Shown here one piece after another: positions 11,493 to 23,865 of a DNA stretch of 64,000 nucleotides (the first letter of the stretch is position 1; each line of letters opens with the position of its first letter). The translations under genes were made by a program, and so were the position numbers. Source of the DNA: Girardinichthys multiradiatus (lineage: Eukaryota; Chordata; Actinopteri; Cyprinodontiformes; Goodeidae); assembly GCF_021462225.1 (NCBI RefSeq), contig NC_061818.1, positions 17,691,462 to 17,755,461 of the forward strand, read 5' to 3'. The notes below the pieces were generated by a model, which was not told the origin of the DNA, did no database searches, and saw only the letters and a list, made by a program, of their open reading frames with translations.

Positions 11493-11500
11493 ATGCAAAT
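11493..11500 (+). promoter_or_regulatory. Consensus octamer ATGCAAAT
   Basis: 90 bp before the leader ATG at 11583. Confidence 0.88.
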
Positions 11501-11582
11501 CAAACACAGAGGGTTTATAGATATAATGTTATGCATTCATCTGCAGAAGAAGAGAAACTCCCATCAGATCAGTTTCAACAAC

Positions 11583-12006
11583 ATGTTGTCTGTAGCTCTG
11601 CTGCTGCTGGCTGCTGGATCCTGTGAGTCTCTCTGACTAACTCAGTAACTATGCTTCACTTTCTTACTGTTCTCTAACTGATATATAATATTTGTTGTTT
11701 TTTTAGGTGTGAGGTGTGAACAGCTAACACAGCCAGCTTCTGTTACTCTACAGCCAAGTCAAAGTCTGACCATCAGATGTCAGGTCTCGTATTCTCTCAG
11801 CAGCTATGCAACAGCTTGGATCAGACAGCCTGCTGGGAAAGGACTGGAGTGGATTGGTAGAAAAGGTGGTGGATATTCCACATACTATAAAGATTCTCTG
11901 AAGAACAAGTTCAGCATTGATTTGGACACTTCCAGTAAAACAGTGACTCTAAATGGACAGAACCTGCAGCCTGAAGACTCTGCTGTGTATTACTGTGCCA
12001 GAGAGA
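11583..12006 (+). CDS. ighv: IGHV segment, family V1, intact
   Basis: Leader exon 11583-11622 encodes MLSVALLLLAAGS with a GTGAGT donor. The V exon 11707-12006 follows a polypyrimidine TTTTTTAG acceptor. It reads [62 protein letters not shown] and [11 protein letters not shown]. All framework anchors are present and the frame is open. A perfect octamer and a heptamer with correct spacing make this one of the best candidates for a functional segment. The 5' UTR CTCCCATCAGATCA motif is shared with other V1 genes. Confidence 0.94.
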
Positions 12007-12045
12007 CACAGTGACACAAACAAGCAGCAGAGCTGTAGAAAAACC
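12007..12045 (+). other. V-RSS, 23-bp spacer
   Basis: Heptamer CACAGTG 12007-12013 and nonamer AGAAAAACC 12037-12045 (one mismatch). Confidence 0.92.
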
Positions 12046-13017
12046 CCTCACAACACATTTAATACAAAATCACCAGAGGAGGCGCTCTTGAACCAGGTTT
12101 ATGTTTGACTTGATAAACTGAAAAAATAAAAGCTATAAAAGTTATATCCCTGATATAATTATGGAAACCTGAAATGGCAAGAGACAAAAAATGTATAATA
12201 ACAACACATATTGTGTAATGGTTAGATATACCTGATACATTTTAAAATCTATTCACAATTTTTATAATAATCTTAAAATGAGAATACCAACCTAAATTCA
12301 GAGTGCTCCCAAAACAGAGAAACAGCTGATGTTTTTTGTCATTTTCTATGTTTCAGGCTTTTTTTCAACTTGTGTTTAACAGAAATTTTGTTTAGCCACT
12401 TCTACCGTGGGCTTCACAATTGGTTTATTATTTAGATCTAAAATGGACTCTGATATGTTTATGTTACAAAATAATCCTGAATTATAAAAGATAAAAAAAA
12501 GTATTAGATACCTATTGTTTGAAGCAAATCAAATCCTGAATAAAATAAAAACACAATTACAACTCAAGCTTTTTAAGCCACCTCTGCTTCATATTGACAT
12601 TATTTCCTTTTTTCTTCTTTTTTTAAATATTGTTCTGTCTGTTATGTTTTCTCTATCCTCTATTTAGTTTTTTAACTGTTACATCACAGTATTTGCTGCG
12701 GAACAGCTAAATAGGGTCATGGATTTCCGGCTCAGCAATTTTGAGTATCTCTCATTTTTTCTCACTGTGACTTTGTAGTCCAAGCTCAAGCATGCCTATG
12801 CTGCATGAGGATAAGTTTGGTTCGGTTACTGGGTGTATTAACCCAAACAATGTATTACACCATCCCCCAGCATCTTTCCAAGACATTCCCATCATGTGGG
12901 TCAAGAGGTTTCCAGGATACTCATATAAAAACTCAAGCTCTCATTTGTTCGCATGTTGGGAATGAACACCTATTTGAGATAGTAATTTAATCATATTATT
13001 TTCAGAATAAAGAGAAT
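12046..13017. other. V1 3' flank joined to a V2 3'-flank relic
   Basis: Starts with the V1 motif AGAGGAGGCGCTCTTGAACC. From about 12890 to 13010 it resembles the V2 downstream DNA at 6060-6170 and 32560-32640 (shared AAAAACTCAA and TTTGAAATAGTAA-like strings). A V2 gene may once have stood here. No coding exon remains. Confidence 0.45.
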
Positions 13018-13860
13018 TCAAGCTGCAAGCAGCATTGGGCTGCCCTCGCAGCTTAGTGCTGCTCGGCACTGTGTCCCGACCGCGGGAATCTTGCATCATT
13101 GCGCCACTCCACCGATGAGCCTGCCGCCAGGCGGTACTGTAAGCAAGCTTTCATATGAGTTTCTGCTCCCGCAAGAATTGCTCAAAATTTGGCCGAAATC
13201 TAAATCTGAAATTATTATGTGTTATTAGACAAAGTTTAAAACTTTTGAAGACTGTCAAGGAAGATGAATCAGCTAAGAAAACAGTTATTTGGTTGTCAGT
13301 GGGCGGAGCTAAAATGATATAATTAATCGACCAGGCCATTGTGTTCAGCATTCGTCCAAGACGATCCATACAAAACTTGGTGTGGATCCGATGATATGAG
13401 GCAGGAAAAGTGTTTGAAATTTCCTAAGGTGCACCTTCGACCCAAATTCAATTGTAATCCAATATAGCTGTTGTGAAGCTTGTATGAGTGATGAAGGAAA
13501 TCCATCAGTGTAACCTGTGACTGGTCTAAAGTGATGTCAGCAGATGCACCAGTGAATGTGCTGAGACCTGGTCTGTGATGAGACACAGAAACTTTGGTGC
13601 AGCTGTGACCTTGTTTGTGGAAGCTATTACACATTCATCTGTTATGTCAAGAAGTCAGATGTTAAGGGCTTGGCCACGGCCACATGTTTTGTAGCAGTGA
13701 AAGCCTAATCCTATTGTATGTTTGTAGGCTGACAAAGATCATGCATGATCATATCCAGTTTGGAGCAAATTGGATCAGGCATGTATGATTTACACCCCAC
13801 CATATGCAAATGGTGAGACATTCAACTTGGCCATGCTGCCGCACTCACACGCTTTGGTAC
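13018..13860. repeat. Unclassified interspersed repeat
   Basis: Base composition changes abruptly at TTCAAGCTGCAAGCAGCATT and GGGCTGCCCTCGCAGC. It ends near GCCGCACTCACACGCTTTGG. The sequence looks like a fish interspersed repeat but has no coding domain or terminal repeats that I can identify. Confidence 0.4.
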
Positions 13861-13970
13861 AGCAAAAAAAATTCATAACCTTTGATCCCCGGTGCCTTGA
13901 GAATATGCTGAGTCATTTTGATGTCTGTTAGTTAAAAGCTGCTCAGATACAACGTGTGTAAATAAGAGAA

Positions 13971-14060
13971 AATGGCGACACAAACAAACAAGCAGTAGCG
14001 CAGTAGAAAAACCCCTGAACAGATTATATAAAACCACCACAGGAGGAGCTCTAAGATCGT
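13971..14060 (+). pseudogene. V1 scar: RSS spacer, nonamer and 3' flank only
   Basis: GCGACACAAACAAACAAGCA resembles a V1 RSS spacer. It is followed by nonamer AGAAAAACC (14005-14013) and the V1 flank motif AGGAGGAGCTCTAAGA. No V exon precedes it; the adjacent DNA is the unclassified repeat. Confidence 0.7.
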
Positions 14061-15240
14061 TTTTAATTAAATGCATTTCGAAAATAAAAGTGAAAATTTC
14101 TATTTAAAATGTAATTCTGTCAAGGTAGTATTGAACAAAAAAATATTTTTTATATTCACCACATTTTAAGGGGCTTGTTATAAACATTAAGTTTTCTAGA
14201 AGGAAATAAACTTTTGCCTTTATTATAATATGATAACAATAAATAGGTTTAGTAAACAGTTAAGCAGGACTAAAACATAAAACATACAACAGTTACAAGC
14301 AGCATAATCTAAATGCTATAAAGCCTCACTGTGTTTACAATTGCTCTTGCTAAAGTACACAAACCTGGCTTCCAAAAATATGCACATCTTGACTGCAAAA
14401 TACATTCAAGACGTTTCTGGATGAATGATTACATTTCAAAATAACCTAACTAATTACGTATTTTATTCTTACTAGCTGATTGAGTGGTTAAAAACACTGC
14501 ATTGACCACCTGGACAGACTGGTCAGTTTAAAGGTATTATGATCATTACTAAGACACTTGGATCAGACTGTCGTGATCACTACTTTCAGTGTAGTCAGTG
14601 GTACCATTCTCTACTTCCTGCTGGCTGTGAGAATAAATGGACTGGAAGTTAAAATCAATGTAAATTAACAGAGTGAAAATAAAGTAGACTGCATGTTAGA
14701 GTAGTAGATCTACCTCGACCAGATCTTTTTAATGTAGCCATTTTTGATTTGTTTTCTAACTCTAACTCGCCTCATTAATGTGTAAAACAAAGCAAAAAGA
14801 GAAACATGTTCCCCAAGGAATCAGTGTGTTTAATATAAACACAGAGACTTTACAATAGGCTCATTACACTCTTGAATTGGTGGGAATAAGAGCGATATGC
14901 ACGCTGTTAAAGAAACAGTTCATATTGTGGTTCATGATTTCCTGTTTCAGGATTTCAATCAAGTGGTTCAACTGATAAAAGTCCACATTGCAGAACAGCT
15001 CAGATATAATACATTTTTAACAGTTTTTGTTTAAGTTTCATTTGTTGATTTTTGACAACTGGTAAAGAAATAATTAAAACATGTTGATAGGCAGCATTAT
15101 GTCTTATAAGTTTAGATAAAACTGAAATTAAGCTGACATTAAACCATTTACAAATGACTTTTTGAATCCAAATTAAATCTCTGGAAATAATCTAAAATGA
15201 TGATTAGGATTAAATGTTTGCATAGATTTATATCAGATGA
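14061..15240. other. AT-rich intergenic DNA
   Basis: No coding region or recognisable element is seen up to the V2-type promoter at 15271. Confidence 0.4.
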
Positions 15241-15270
15241 GTCTTGTTTCCTCTCCAGGAAAAGGAGTCA

Positions 15271-15278
15271 ATGCAAAT
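15271..15278 (+). promoter_or_regulatory. Consensus octamer of orphan V2 leader
   Basis: Perfect ATGCAAAT 88 bp upstream of the leader ATG at 15359, within the V2-type upstream sequence GGAGTCAATGCAAAT. Confidence 0.75.
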
Positions 15279-15358
15279 AATAATTACTGCACTTTTACCT
15301 GTCTGTTAGTTTAAGATCTGCAGTGAATCAGAGGTAAACACTGTATGAACAGAGACAA

Positions 15359-15430
15359 ATGGCTTTTACAATGATTAGATATGAGGATATATTTGCCTTT
15401 ATTATCTTGTCAATCAACTGGAGTGTTAAG
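15359..15430 (+). pseudogene. Orphan leader exon of a V2 gene
   Basis: The frame reads MAFTMIRYEDIFAF and then SINWSV, clearly the V2 leader. The donor GTAAGA has become GTTAAG, and no V2 exon or V2-type RSS follows. The next V exon, at 16041, is V1 and has its own leader. The V body has been lost. Confidence 0.85.
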
Positions 15431-15903
15431 AATTTTTTTTTTTTTTTCTAACAACATAATTGATGAATGCATTTCCTTGTCTAATAAAATAGTAAACTAG
15501 CCATTTACCTAGAAAATAACATGAATCCTAACAAAAAAGAAAACCAGTTATTTTTTGGTAATTAAAAAGATGGATGTTTTAAGAACAACCACTTATGAAA
15601 AAATCTGTTCTAAACCCAAATATAGTTTTTCTTAGAAACTTACATTACATGCATCACTTGGCTTCAGCTGCTATAAGTGTTCAGAGAGAGCATTAAACAA
15701 CAATTTACCATCTGACTTTATCATTTTAAAGCTTTATTTATAATAGTTGATGTTAACAGCATAACCTGATCCTGCAATTCTGATTGGGCAGTTTTTTTTG
15801 TCTCTCCTTGTGTGGAAACTAAACCTCTTGGCAGTCAACTATAAATCGTTTATTGGCTGCAGAAGGAAAGAAAAGTCTCAATAGATCAGCTTCGACTCTT
15901 AAC

Positions 15904-16340
15904 ATGTTTTCTGTAGCTCTGCTGCTGCTGGTGACTGCTGGATCCTGTGAGTTTAACTGAGGCAGAGGCAGTGAGATCCAACCTACTTAATGTTATATTT
16001 TTTTCATAATTATATACAATTATATATTTGTCTTCCACAGGTGTAAAATGTGAAGAGTTTACACAACCAGCCACTCAGATTCTGCAGCCAGGTCTATATC
16101 TGACCATCAGGTGTCAAGTCTCTTATTCTCTGGGCAGCTTTACAACACACTGGTTTAGAGAGGATGCAGGGAAAGGACTGGAGTGGATTGGTGCTGCACA
16201 AAGTGGATATACCTCAGTCTACAATGATGTGCTGATAAACATGTTTAGCATTACTTTACAGGATTCCAGCAGGACCGTGATTCTATATGGACAGAATCTA
16301 CAGCCTGAAGACTCTGCTGTATATTACTGTGTCAGAGAGA
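15904..16340 (+). CDS. ighv: IGHV segment, family V1, open but with altered signals
   Basis: Leader exon 15904-15946 encodes MFSVALLLLVTAGS with a GTGAGT donor. The V exon 16041-16340 follows TCTTCCACAG. It shows [55 protein letters not shown] and EDSAVYYCVRE. All anchors are present, but it is the most diverged intact V1 (WFRED replaces WIRQP; VR replaces AR). Two signals differ from its siblings: no ATGCAAAT is found at about -90 (only CTGCAATT at 15772-15779), and the heptamer is CACAGTA. It is an open reading frame whose rearrangement and expression are uncertain. Confidence 0.85.
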
Positions 16341-16379
16341 CACAGTAATACAGTCAAGAAGAAGAGCTGTACAAAAACC
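16341..16379 (+). other. V-RSS with variant heptamer
   Basis: CACAGTA at 16341-16347, a 23-bp spacer, and consensus nonamer ACAAAAACC at 16371-16379. The first three heptamer bases, the most critical, are kept. Confidence 0.88.
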
Positions 16380-17280
16380 CCTCACCTAATATATACATGT
16401 ATTATTTACAATTACCAGAGGAGGCACCCTGGGACCACCACGAATTTCAGATCAATCTTTAAAGAAAACTCTGTAACAATATCTAATAACTCATTTAATG
16501 GATTTTCTGAAATCTTTATTTTGTTCTAATATCAAAGTACCTGGATGCACATACTAAGAATCTAGTGCTTAGTTGACAAGATATTTTCACTTATATTCAG
16601 TGAACAGCTTTTTATCAATATTAAATGAGGATTCAATACATAAACGTCATATATAACCATTTTAATCCAAACTCATTGTTAAAGAAATACATTTTTCCAT
16701 TCCTTATGAAAAACCCTGGACATTCGATAGGACTGCTGTTTTAAGGCTTCTTATTGATAAGACACTTGGAATGATTAAATATAACTGAACATGAAGGAAA
16801 AGTACCTGAATGGTTTAGTTTGAACCTGTTTCATTTCAAAAAGCTGTTGTTGATTTAATTTCTAACTCACCTAATAAATTTGAAAATCATAGCAAAAAGA
16901 GACAAATATGTTTTGTGAGGTAATAACGTTTAATGAAAACACAGACTTCACAAAAAAGTATCCAACTGAGAGAGAGGCTGTGGTCTTGCGAGAACTGTGC
17001 GTAAGTAATATGCCGGTATACTGGTAAACAAACAAAACACTGCACACTCAGGAAAAACAAGCTAATAAATTCAAGCCAAACATAGAATCGTTAAAAATAC
17101 TAACCGCTGTCTCATATTTTACCAATAAAACAAACTGAACGAGGAAACCTTGGACAGCCCGGAGAGCTGCATGGACAAATGTTTTCACAACATTGTGGCA
17201 AGCCACACAAATTTGCACCCATGACCACACAAACATCATAATGCATCCGTTCAGAGTGCTCAACAATCACCTCCACTATA
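16380..17280. other. V1 3' flank and unassigned DNA
   Basis: Begins with the V1 flank motif CCAGAGGAGGC and continues as AT-rich DNA. From about 16970 it becomes more GC-rich and may be 5' UTR of the LINE that follows; this is not certain. Confidence 0.4.
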
Positions 17281-17432
17281 TCTCCAGAGAAAAGCTACGC
17301 TGATGTCATGGACTCTATCGACAAGAAGCTAACCAGCCTGGATGCTCGTCTGGCACAAGCTCTGAGGGAGTCTACTTCAGCCAGGAACAACTAGCTTCAC
17401 TCACAGCTGAGAACCAAACGCTGAGTGATAAT

Positions 17433-17720
17433 GTGAAAACACTTAATGATGGGATGATGCAGCTGTCTGGAAAAAATGAAAAAATGAAGGAGAAAATCCT
17501 GGATATACAAGTTCAGGGCATGCATGAAAACCTTGTCTTCTCCGGCATCCCAGAACAGGCAGAGCAGGACGCCGAATCCACAGTCTGTGAATTTCTCCGT
17601 CAGCTGAAATTCTCAAGTGATGATGTAAAAAACCGGGAGATAAAAGATCGGGAGATCACTCTGTGGCTTTATAAGGAGCAACAGCAGGTTAGTCTAAAAT
17701 ATGTAACACTGGTTAGATAA
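17433..17720 (+). pseudogene. L1 ORF1-like fragment
   Basis: A 95-codon frame rich in Lys and Glu with a charged helical N-terminal half, followed by the GIPE motif typical of the L1 ORF1 RRM region. It ends before the full C-terminal domain. Confidence 0.7.
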
Positions 17721-17887
17721 GAGATTAAATAACTGGCAACTGTAATCTAATGTAAAGCGCAGTTTAGCATGATGTTTACATTGTTAGATATGGGCAGGCC
17801 AAGGGTGAGCTTCTGGGTATCCTTTCCTCTTTGTCTCCTCACATTTTGTCTGTTACCACATCTCTCTGTCATTCTATTTTTCTTCTG

Positions 17888-17919
17888 TCACACACACACA
17901 CATGCACACTCACACACCT

Positions 17920-17998
<79 letters not shown>
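17888..17998. repeat. (CA)n microsatellite
   Basis: About 110 bp of nearly pure CA dinucleotides, interrupted only in the first third (ATGCACACTC, CCTCC). It lies between the ORF1-like and endonuclease-like pieces of the LINE. Confidence 0.97.
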
Positions 17999-18000
<2 letters not shown>

Positions 18001-18089
18001 TATTTATTCTGGACTTTACATCAGGCAACCCAATTCAGTAACTATGATTTCACTTGGGTCTATCTGTTTCTATGGTGACATGTGCTGCC

Positions 18090-18896
18090 CAACTACACAC
18101 GCAGAACTATAGGCACTCTACGGTTTGTCACATGGAACATGCATGGAGCCGGCACCAGAGAGAAATGTGAAAGATTTTTAACCAATTTAAAAGACTACAG
18201 GCAGACATTGTCTTATAACAAGAGATTCATAAATCTGCCAAAGCTGCAAATAATCTTGGATCACTGAAGTTTCCGAATGTTTTCTGTCTGCTAAAATTCT
18301 AGACAAAGGGGAGTAGCAATTTTGATTCACAAAATATTAACTTTACAGAATTAGACACAGTTACAGATCCAAAGGGTAAATTTATAATAATAAAAATATA
18401 TATACATAGCCAAAAATTGTCTTGTCGGTATATGCCCCGAATGTTGATTACCCCTCATTCTTCTATACATTTTTTTCTGCACTGTCTGCAGTCTGCACTT
18501 GGATTGCTTACTCTACCTTGGGGGCGATTTCAACTATGGTCAAAATGAACAAATTGACAGGTTGAGTACAACAAGGACTCAGCGCAGTTGACAATCAATA
18601 AATATACTTAAACAGTACATGAGTGATTACAGACTATGCGATGCATGGTTCACCCTAACCGCAGAGAACATACTTTCTTCTCACATGTCCATTTCCATCA
18701 AGCTTACTTTCGTCTGCATTATTTCCTAGTCAGCAGCTCGTTTTTGACTGACATCTCAGATACTGAAATACACCCCATAGCTGTCAACGATCATGCTCCT
18801 GTCTCTTTAACTCTAGTAAATAGTAAAGAAAACCAGCAAATTAAAAGCTGGAGGTTTAAGACATCATTGCTTAAGGGTGAAGATTTTATCAAATAG
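18090..18896 (+). pseudogene. L1 ORF2 endonuclease relic
   Basis: Discontinuous frames carry WNMHGAG near the start of an AP-type endonuclease and DHAPVSL near its end, in the correct order. Several frameshifts separate them. No reverse transcriptase motif follows. Confidence 0.75.
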
Positions 18897-19850
18897 TTTA
18901 AAGAAGAGTGGACTTCATATTTGGAGTTTAACGACCTCCGTTGGACATCAACATCTGTTCTCTTGGAGGCAGGGAAAGCAGTGATGAGAGGTAAAATAAT
19001 GTCATTCTATTCACATAAAAAGAAAAAAAAGAAAACAAACGTATTCAGAAATTAGAGGAAACCATTAAATTGTTAGAAGCTTCCCAGTAAGAAGAAATGC
19101 TGGGCAAGCCACTTAAGCACAACAAGAATTAAATGAAATTATAGACAAAAAACACCCAATTTTATCTTCCAGCCTGGGCCCCAATTTTAATGGACAGGCG
19201 GGGTGGGACTGCTGGTGTCAGCCGGGTGGTTTGGCAGGCTTGGCGGTGTGCTGCTTCGCTGGCTGAGAAGGTGGGTGGTCCAGAGAGGGGGGTGGTTGGG
19301 GTGGCAGGCTCGAGGGTGGTATGGAGGGGTTGCAGCATATGGGTTGGGGGGGTTGTGCCCTCATTTTGGATGTGTGGTCATCTGCATTTGGATTGGCTGA
19401 GCGGTGACAGTGTAGCTGAGCTGGTTGGTGATTCTCCTGTTGTTGCAGTGGCGGTGAAGTACTGTGTTTGCGGAGGGCGGGTGGGGGCCGTTGGCTGGGG
19501 ACTGCTTGCCCGGTGAATTTAGTGTGGAGTCGGGGGGTCTGTTTTGAGTATGGTGCAGAGTGATGTCTGCTCTGTTGCCCTAGTAGGCGGAGGCGCCCCT
19601 CACCCGTATTGTAAAACGAGGTGAGGGGTGCGCACCAAGGTATCTGGTAGTAAACTAAGCCTCCATAGCTTTTCGTTTCATTTCAACAAGTTCTCTCGAA
19701 TGCTTTGGTTTATTTCGCCTTTTTGTCTTTTTTGCTCCCAGGCCTTTCCGTTTGTCTAGATGGGCCATTTGCTTTGGCATGTTGTACTGTTGACAAAAGA
19801 AATAAAAAGAAAATTACAAAAAAAAAAGAAAGAGAATAATGGACCTACAC

Positions 19851-21485
19851 AAGTCCGGTTTATCCTTGAATACAATTAGTATTAGTAAAGTATAAACACA
19901 ACAGGAATTTCCTGCCATGATAGAAGCATTACATTGAGGTGAAATAAATCATGTTGTGGGAGAGCTGGACTACACCATCGGTCAGACTGATTAGGGATGG
20001 GTACCTTTCACATTTGAACCGATACAGTACCTGGTACATTTGTGCATGTTTATGTATAAAAAAATGGTAATTTGTTTACTAATAAAATCTCAAATGTATT
20101 CAATTTAACATATTAATTTCTCAATATATAAACGAACATATCAAAATAACTTCCAACTGTCCAATATTGTAACATCGCAGTTGTTTCACAGATCTCTTCA
20201 ACATGAAAATCCTAACTAACTATCCAGTGTTTTCTCTTAATAATGCACGAATTAATACCCAGCTCCACCTATTCCTATTTTTGTCATTTCTGCTCTGAAA
20301 AATTGTGTGATGGGGGTCCATAGAGGGGAAAACGTTTAAAACAAATGAGCAAAAGAGGATGGAGTAAACATAAATAAATAAATAACTATTTTACAAATTG
20401 AACTATCATAAACTACAAATGAAAGTGAAGCAGACCTCCTTGCTGTGAATTACATTTACTGTTAATCTTCGTTCCTTGTGCAGTTGTTTTTACAGAACAC
20501 CGTGTCAACTTTCTCAGGCAAGAGCTGATAATAAATACCCGAACATAAATAGTAAATTTGTCATATATGAACACAAACATTTCTAAACCTTTTCACTAAG
20601 CTGTCTAACACATGCGTATGCAAACATTTTAGCACAATAATGTTGTGGCCCTTAAGTCGCATTACTAAAAAATGACAACAAAATTGGAAGACACAAGTTG
20701 TGGCTTTATAATACTGCTGAGAAAAAGTTTAGGACCTTATTGTTGTCACACAATTACTGCCTCTCTCACTCTTTTACTAATGCTATCACCTACCATCATC
20801 TGCTCTCTCTGCCCTCGGTCTGCCTTCACTCTGTCTCTATTCTTCCTTTACTTTATGCTTCTGTTAAACGTCTGTTGCTGCAGGAGTCGAAGCTATAGGA
20901 AATATATGTGTAGTTTTTACACTTTGGCAGCATCTGCCTGCACATTTTCCCTTTTTTGTGCATCACCCTTTCTCTTTTAGCTTTCCATTTTATGTCATTC
21001 GTTTCCAGGCATTTTTATGCCTTCACTAATGCCACTATTCCACACAGACCACGAATACCATAAATTGCCAAGAATTGTGAAACTGTAGGATTCGTGAGGA
21101 TTCTTGGGATTTTGCAAATTTTCTGGTCCAATCTGTGACGGCGTGAGATTTAGTCACGACACAGATACGACAGATGACGATAAAAGGTGACATTTGTCTC
21201 AATTCGCATGAATATTGTCAATAATTCAGTACGATTTACAAAAAAACTATTAAGAATACTGGACAAACGTTTGGAATCAATAAACAATATGTCGAATGCA
21301 TCTAAGAGTCAGGTACAATTAAATATGAATTTGTTGCTATTCTACACAATTTGTGGGATTTTTTATCATGATATAATAAACAGTGATGAGGGACTAGCAG
21401 GAGTGAATGTTATTTGAAAGATGTCTGTTATTTAAATATTTTTAGTGAATTCATTGGTTTTGCTGATAAACTGAAAAAACTAAAG
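19851..21485. other. Unassigned intergenic DNA
   Basis: No V relic or classifiable element is recognised. Short open frames at 20672-20980 and 21187-21417 have no recognisable domain. Confidence 0.4.
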
Positions 21486-22415
21486 TGTCATGAAGCAGGT
21501 TTCGGAGGTAGAACCAATGTGCATTGAAGGATACCAGGAGAAGACGAACGAAGGTAAGTGCAGATTTTTATAGGTCCTTACTACCTGAACCATGCAGGGA
21601 AACCAGGACCATACAAAAACCAAACCAGACCAGAATAGAGAGTCACCTGACATTAACAGGAACGACAATAATGACGAGGACATCTTGGATGAGGATCCAG
21701 CGGGGAACAATTAAAACAAAAAAGGCATATATACAAAACAGAACAGCAGGGGGAACCAATAAGAGGAGACCAGACAATCAGGGAAGACTAGGAACAGGCA
21801 TGATAAATGGAGGGAAAACAGAGACCAGACCAGGAAATAAACAAAAACACAAACACAGACACATGACGGCATGACATACCCCCTCCGCTTAAAGGCAGAT
21901 TCCAGACGGCCTCACAAGGTCCAGAAAAACAAAATGTTTAGGAGTTCAGACGGATGGCGTCGGAACCAGAAGGACCCTCGAAGCAGACAGTCTGGAGGAC
22001 AGCCACGAGGAAGCCGGCGGTGGAGCTCCGAACGCTTGACACCACGGTGGAGCTTAGAAGCCTTGAAACCACGGTGGAGCTCAGACGAGCAGTGCAGAAA
22101 ACTGTTGGAGCCCTTGGCGAAGCCGTGCAGATCTGTAGCGGGGCCCTGCAAATCAGCCGATTGAAGGCAGCTCGGCCTCGAGCTCCTCCAGGACAGGAAC
22201 AGAACTTGGCAGCGGTTCCTCCACGAGCCGCAGCAAACATCTTCTTGGCAGTTATTTCTTTTTTTGAGGCGCAGTTGAAGCACTGTAGTTCTTATTATAA
22301 TCAGTAGACACCACTGCAGATAAAATCTGCCTGCATTCAACACCTGGCAGCAAAAGAAAAGTGTAAAGAGGTGTTGCCTCCCCAGTATAACTCTAACTAT
22401 AATGTTTTGCCTCAT
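21486..22415 (-). mobile_element. LTR retrotransposon 3' end, minus strand
   Basis: A 391-bp LTR at 21486-21876 begins TGTCATG and ends CATGACA. Next to it, 21877-21895 reads TACCCCCTCCGCTTAAAGG, a polypurine tract when read on the minus strand. So on the minus strand internal DNA (22415 to 21896) leads to the PPT and the 3' LTR. The internal part contains repeated GGTGGAGCT-type motifs and no clear enzyme domain, as in the 3' ends of some fish Gypsy-type elements. The 5' part is not found. Confidence 0.7.
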
Positions 22416-22855
22416 TTGAAGAAATTTTACAAGTCTATCAAACGTCTAGCAATAAATACTCCCTCTGTGTTTAAATAAATATAACGATCTGAGGTGCTGA
22501 AAATGACGTGTTTTGAAATTGTGAACTTTGAAATACTTCTAAAATTCTAATTGCTCAAAGAAAGACACAAATGTATATTTTATTTTGGTTGATTGATCAC
22601 ACAATCAGGAAAAGGCTTCATTAAAAATTAAAAATGCTAATATAGAAATATCCTAATAAAACAGTCCTTCTAAAACAACCAAGCAACAAATAGATAAACA
22701 AACAGAAAATCCCAAACTTGCTATTTTAAGCCAAAAAATAATACCTGCCACCAAAACAAACAAACAAGCTCATGACAACCACCACAATATTAAAACCTTT
22801 CCAAAGAACGGTGATATTATCTATGAAGATCATGATCAACAGAGAAAGCTATTGA
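22416..22855. other. Unassigned AT-rich DNA
   Basis: No gene or element boundary is recognised between the LTR element and the L2-like LINE. Confidence 0.35.
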
Positions 22856-22924
22856 ATTAATAAAGCTTTTAAGGTAGCTCTAATTAAATCTTTACTTAAC
22901 AAACCTTCACTTGATCAAGATGAC

Positions 22925-23865
22925 TTGAACAATTACAGACCTATATCCAATCTTCCTTTTTTATCTAAAATTCTTGAGAAAATAGTTGCTAATCAAATGT
23001 GTGAGCATTTACACAGCAATGACCTGTTTGAAGAGATTCAGTCAGGTTTCAGAGCTCATCATACTCTGCTGAAAGTCATTAATGATATTTTTATGGCCTC
23101 AGATAATGGACTTGTGTCTGTACTGGTTCTGTTAGATCTCAGTGCTGCATTTGATACAGTCGATCACAATATTTTCTTAGAAAGGCTGGAATATGCTGTA
23201 GGGATCAGGGGAACAGCGCTAGGCTGGTTTAAATCTTATTTGTCTGACAGATTCCAGTTTGTTCATGTACATGATAAATCATCTTTAAACTCCAGGGTTA
23301 ATTGTGGAGTACCACAGGGTTCAGTACTTGGGCCAATTCTCTTTACTATATATATATGCTTCCAATAGGTAAAATTATCAGGCAGCATAGGATACATTTT
23401 CACTGTTACGCCGATGATACTCAGCTTTACTTATCCATAAATCCTAACGAGCCCAACCAGTTAGATAGACTACAAGCATGTCTTGAAGACATAAAAACTT
23501 GGATGACTTTAAATTTTCTGCTTCTAAATTCAGACAAGACAGAAGTTGTCGTCTTTGGACTGGAGTCTCTGAAAAAGAAACTGCTTAGTCAATCACTTAA
23601 CTTGGATGGCATTAAATTGACCTCTGGTAATAAAGTAAAAAACCTTGGTGTTATTTGTGACCAGGACATGTCATTTAAATCCCATATTAAACAGGTTTCT
23701 AGGATTTCCTTCTTTCACCTCCGGAACATTGCCAACATTAGAAATATCCTATCCAGGAGTGACGCTGAAAAACTAGTCCATGCATTTGTTACTTCAAGGT
23801 TGGACTATTATAATTCTTTACTATCAAGATGTCCACAAAATGCAGTTAAAAGCCTTCAGCTGATT
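22925..23865 (+). pseudogene. L2-like reverse transcriptase, frameshifted
   Basis: The first frame (22925-23368) contains the RT fingers and palm: LDLSAAFDTVDHN carries the first catalytic Asp, and GVPQGSVLGPILF follows. The catalytic YADDTQLY motif lies in another frame (23302 onwards). The shift falls in an ACTATATATATATG run near 23345-23357, which suggests slippage. The protein is then cut by the second LINE insertion. Confidence 0.85.

Larger units (their letters stand above)
17281..19850 (+). mobile_element. L1-clade LINE, decayed and internally deleted
   Basis: Three parts follow L1 order. At 17433-17720 an ORF1-like frame has a coiled-coil stretch, then ENLVFSGIPEQAEQ, as in L1 ORF1 RNA-binding proteins. 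At about 18100-18900 there are pieces of an endonuclease domain: RFVTWNMHGAGTREKC at 18122, a GGDFN-like string (GGGCGATTTCAAC) near 18522, and VNDHAPVSLTL at about 18784. From about 19190 comes a G-rich 3' UTR ending in an A-rich tail near 19820. The reverse transcriptase core is missing, and stops and frameshifts are frequent. Confidence 0.8.

Noticed and set aside
17769..18112. HTHTHT open frames
   Set aside because: Translation of the (CA)n microsatellite.
19190..19516. 108-codon Gly/Val/Trp-rich frame
   Set aside because: G-rich 3' untranslated region of the L1-type element.
21912..22415. 167-codon minus-strand frame with overlapping + strand frames
   Set aside because: Lies in the GC-rich 3' region of an LTR element, has repetitive content and no recognisable domain.
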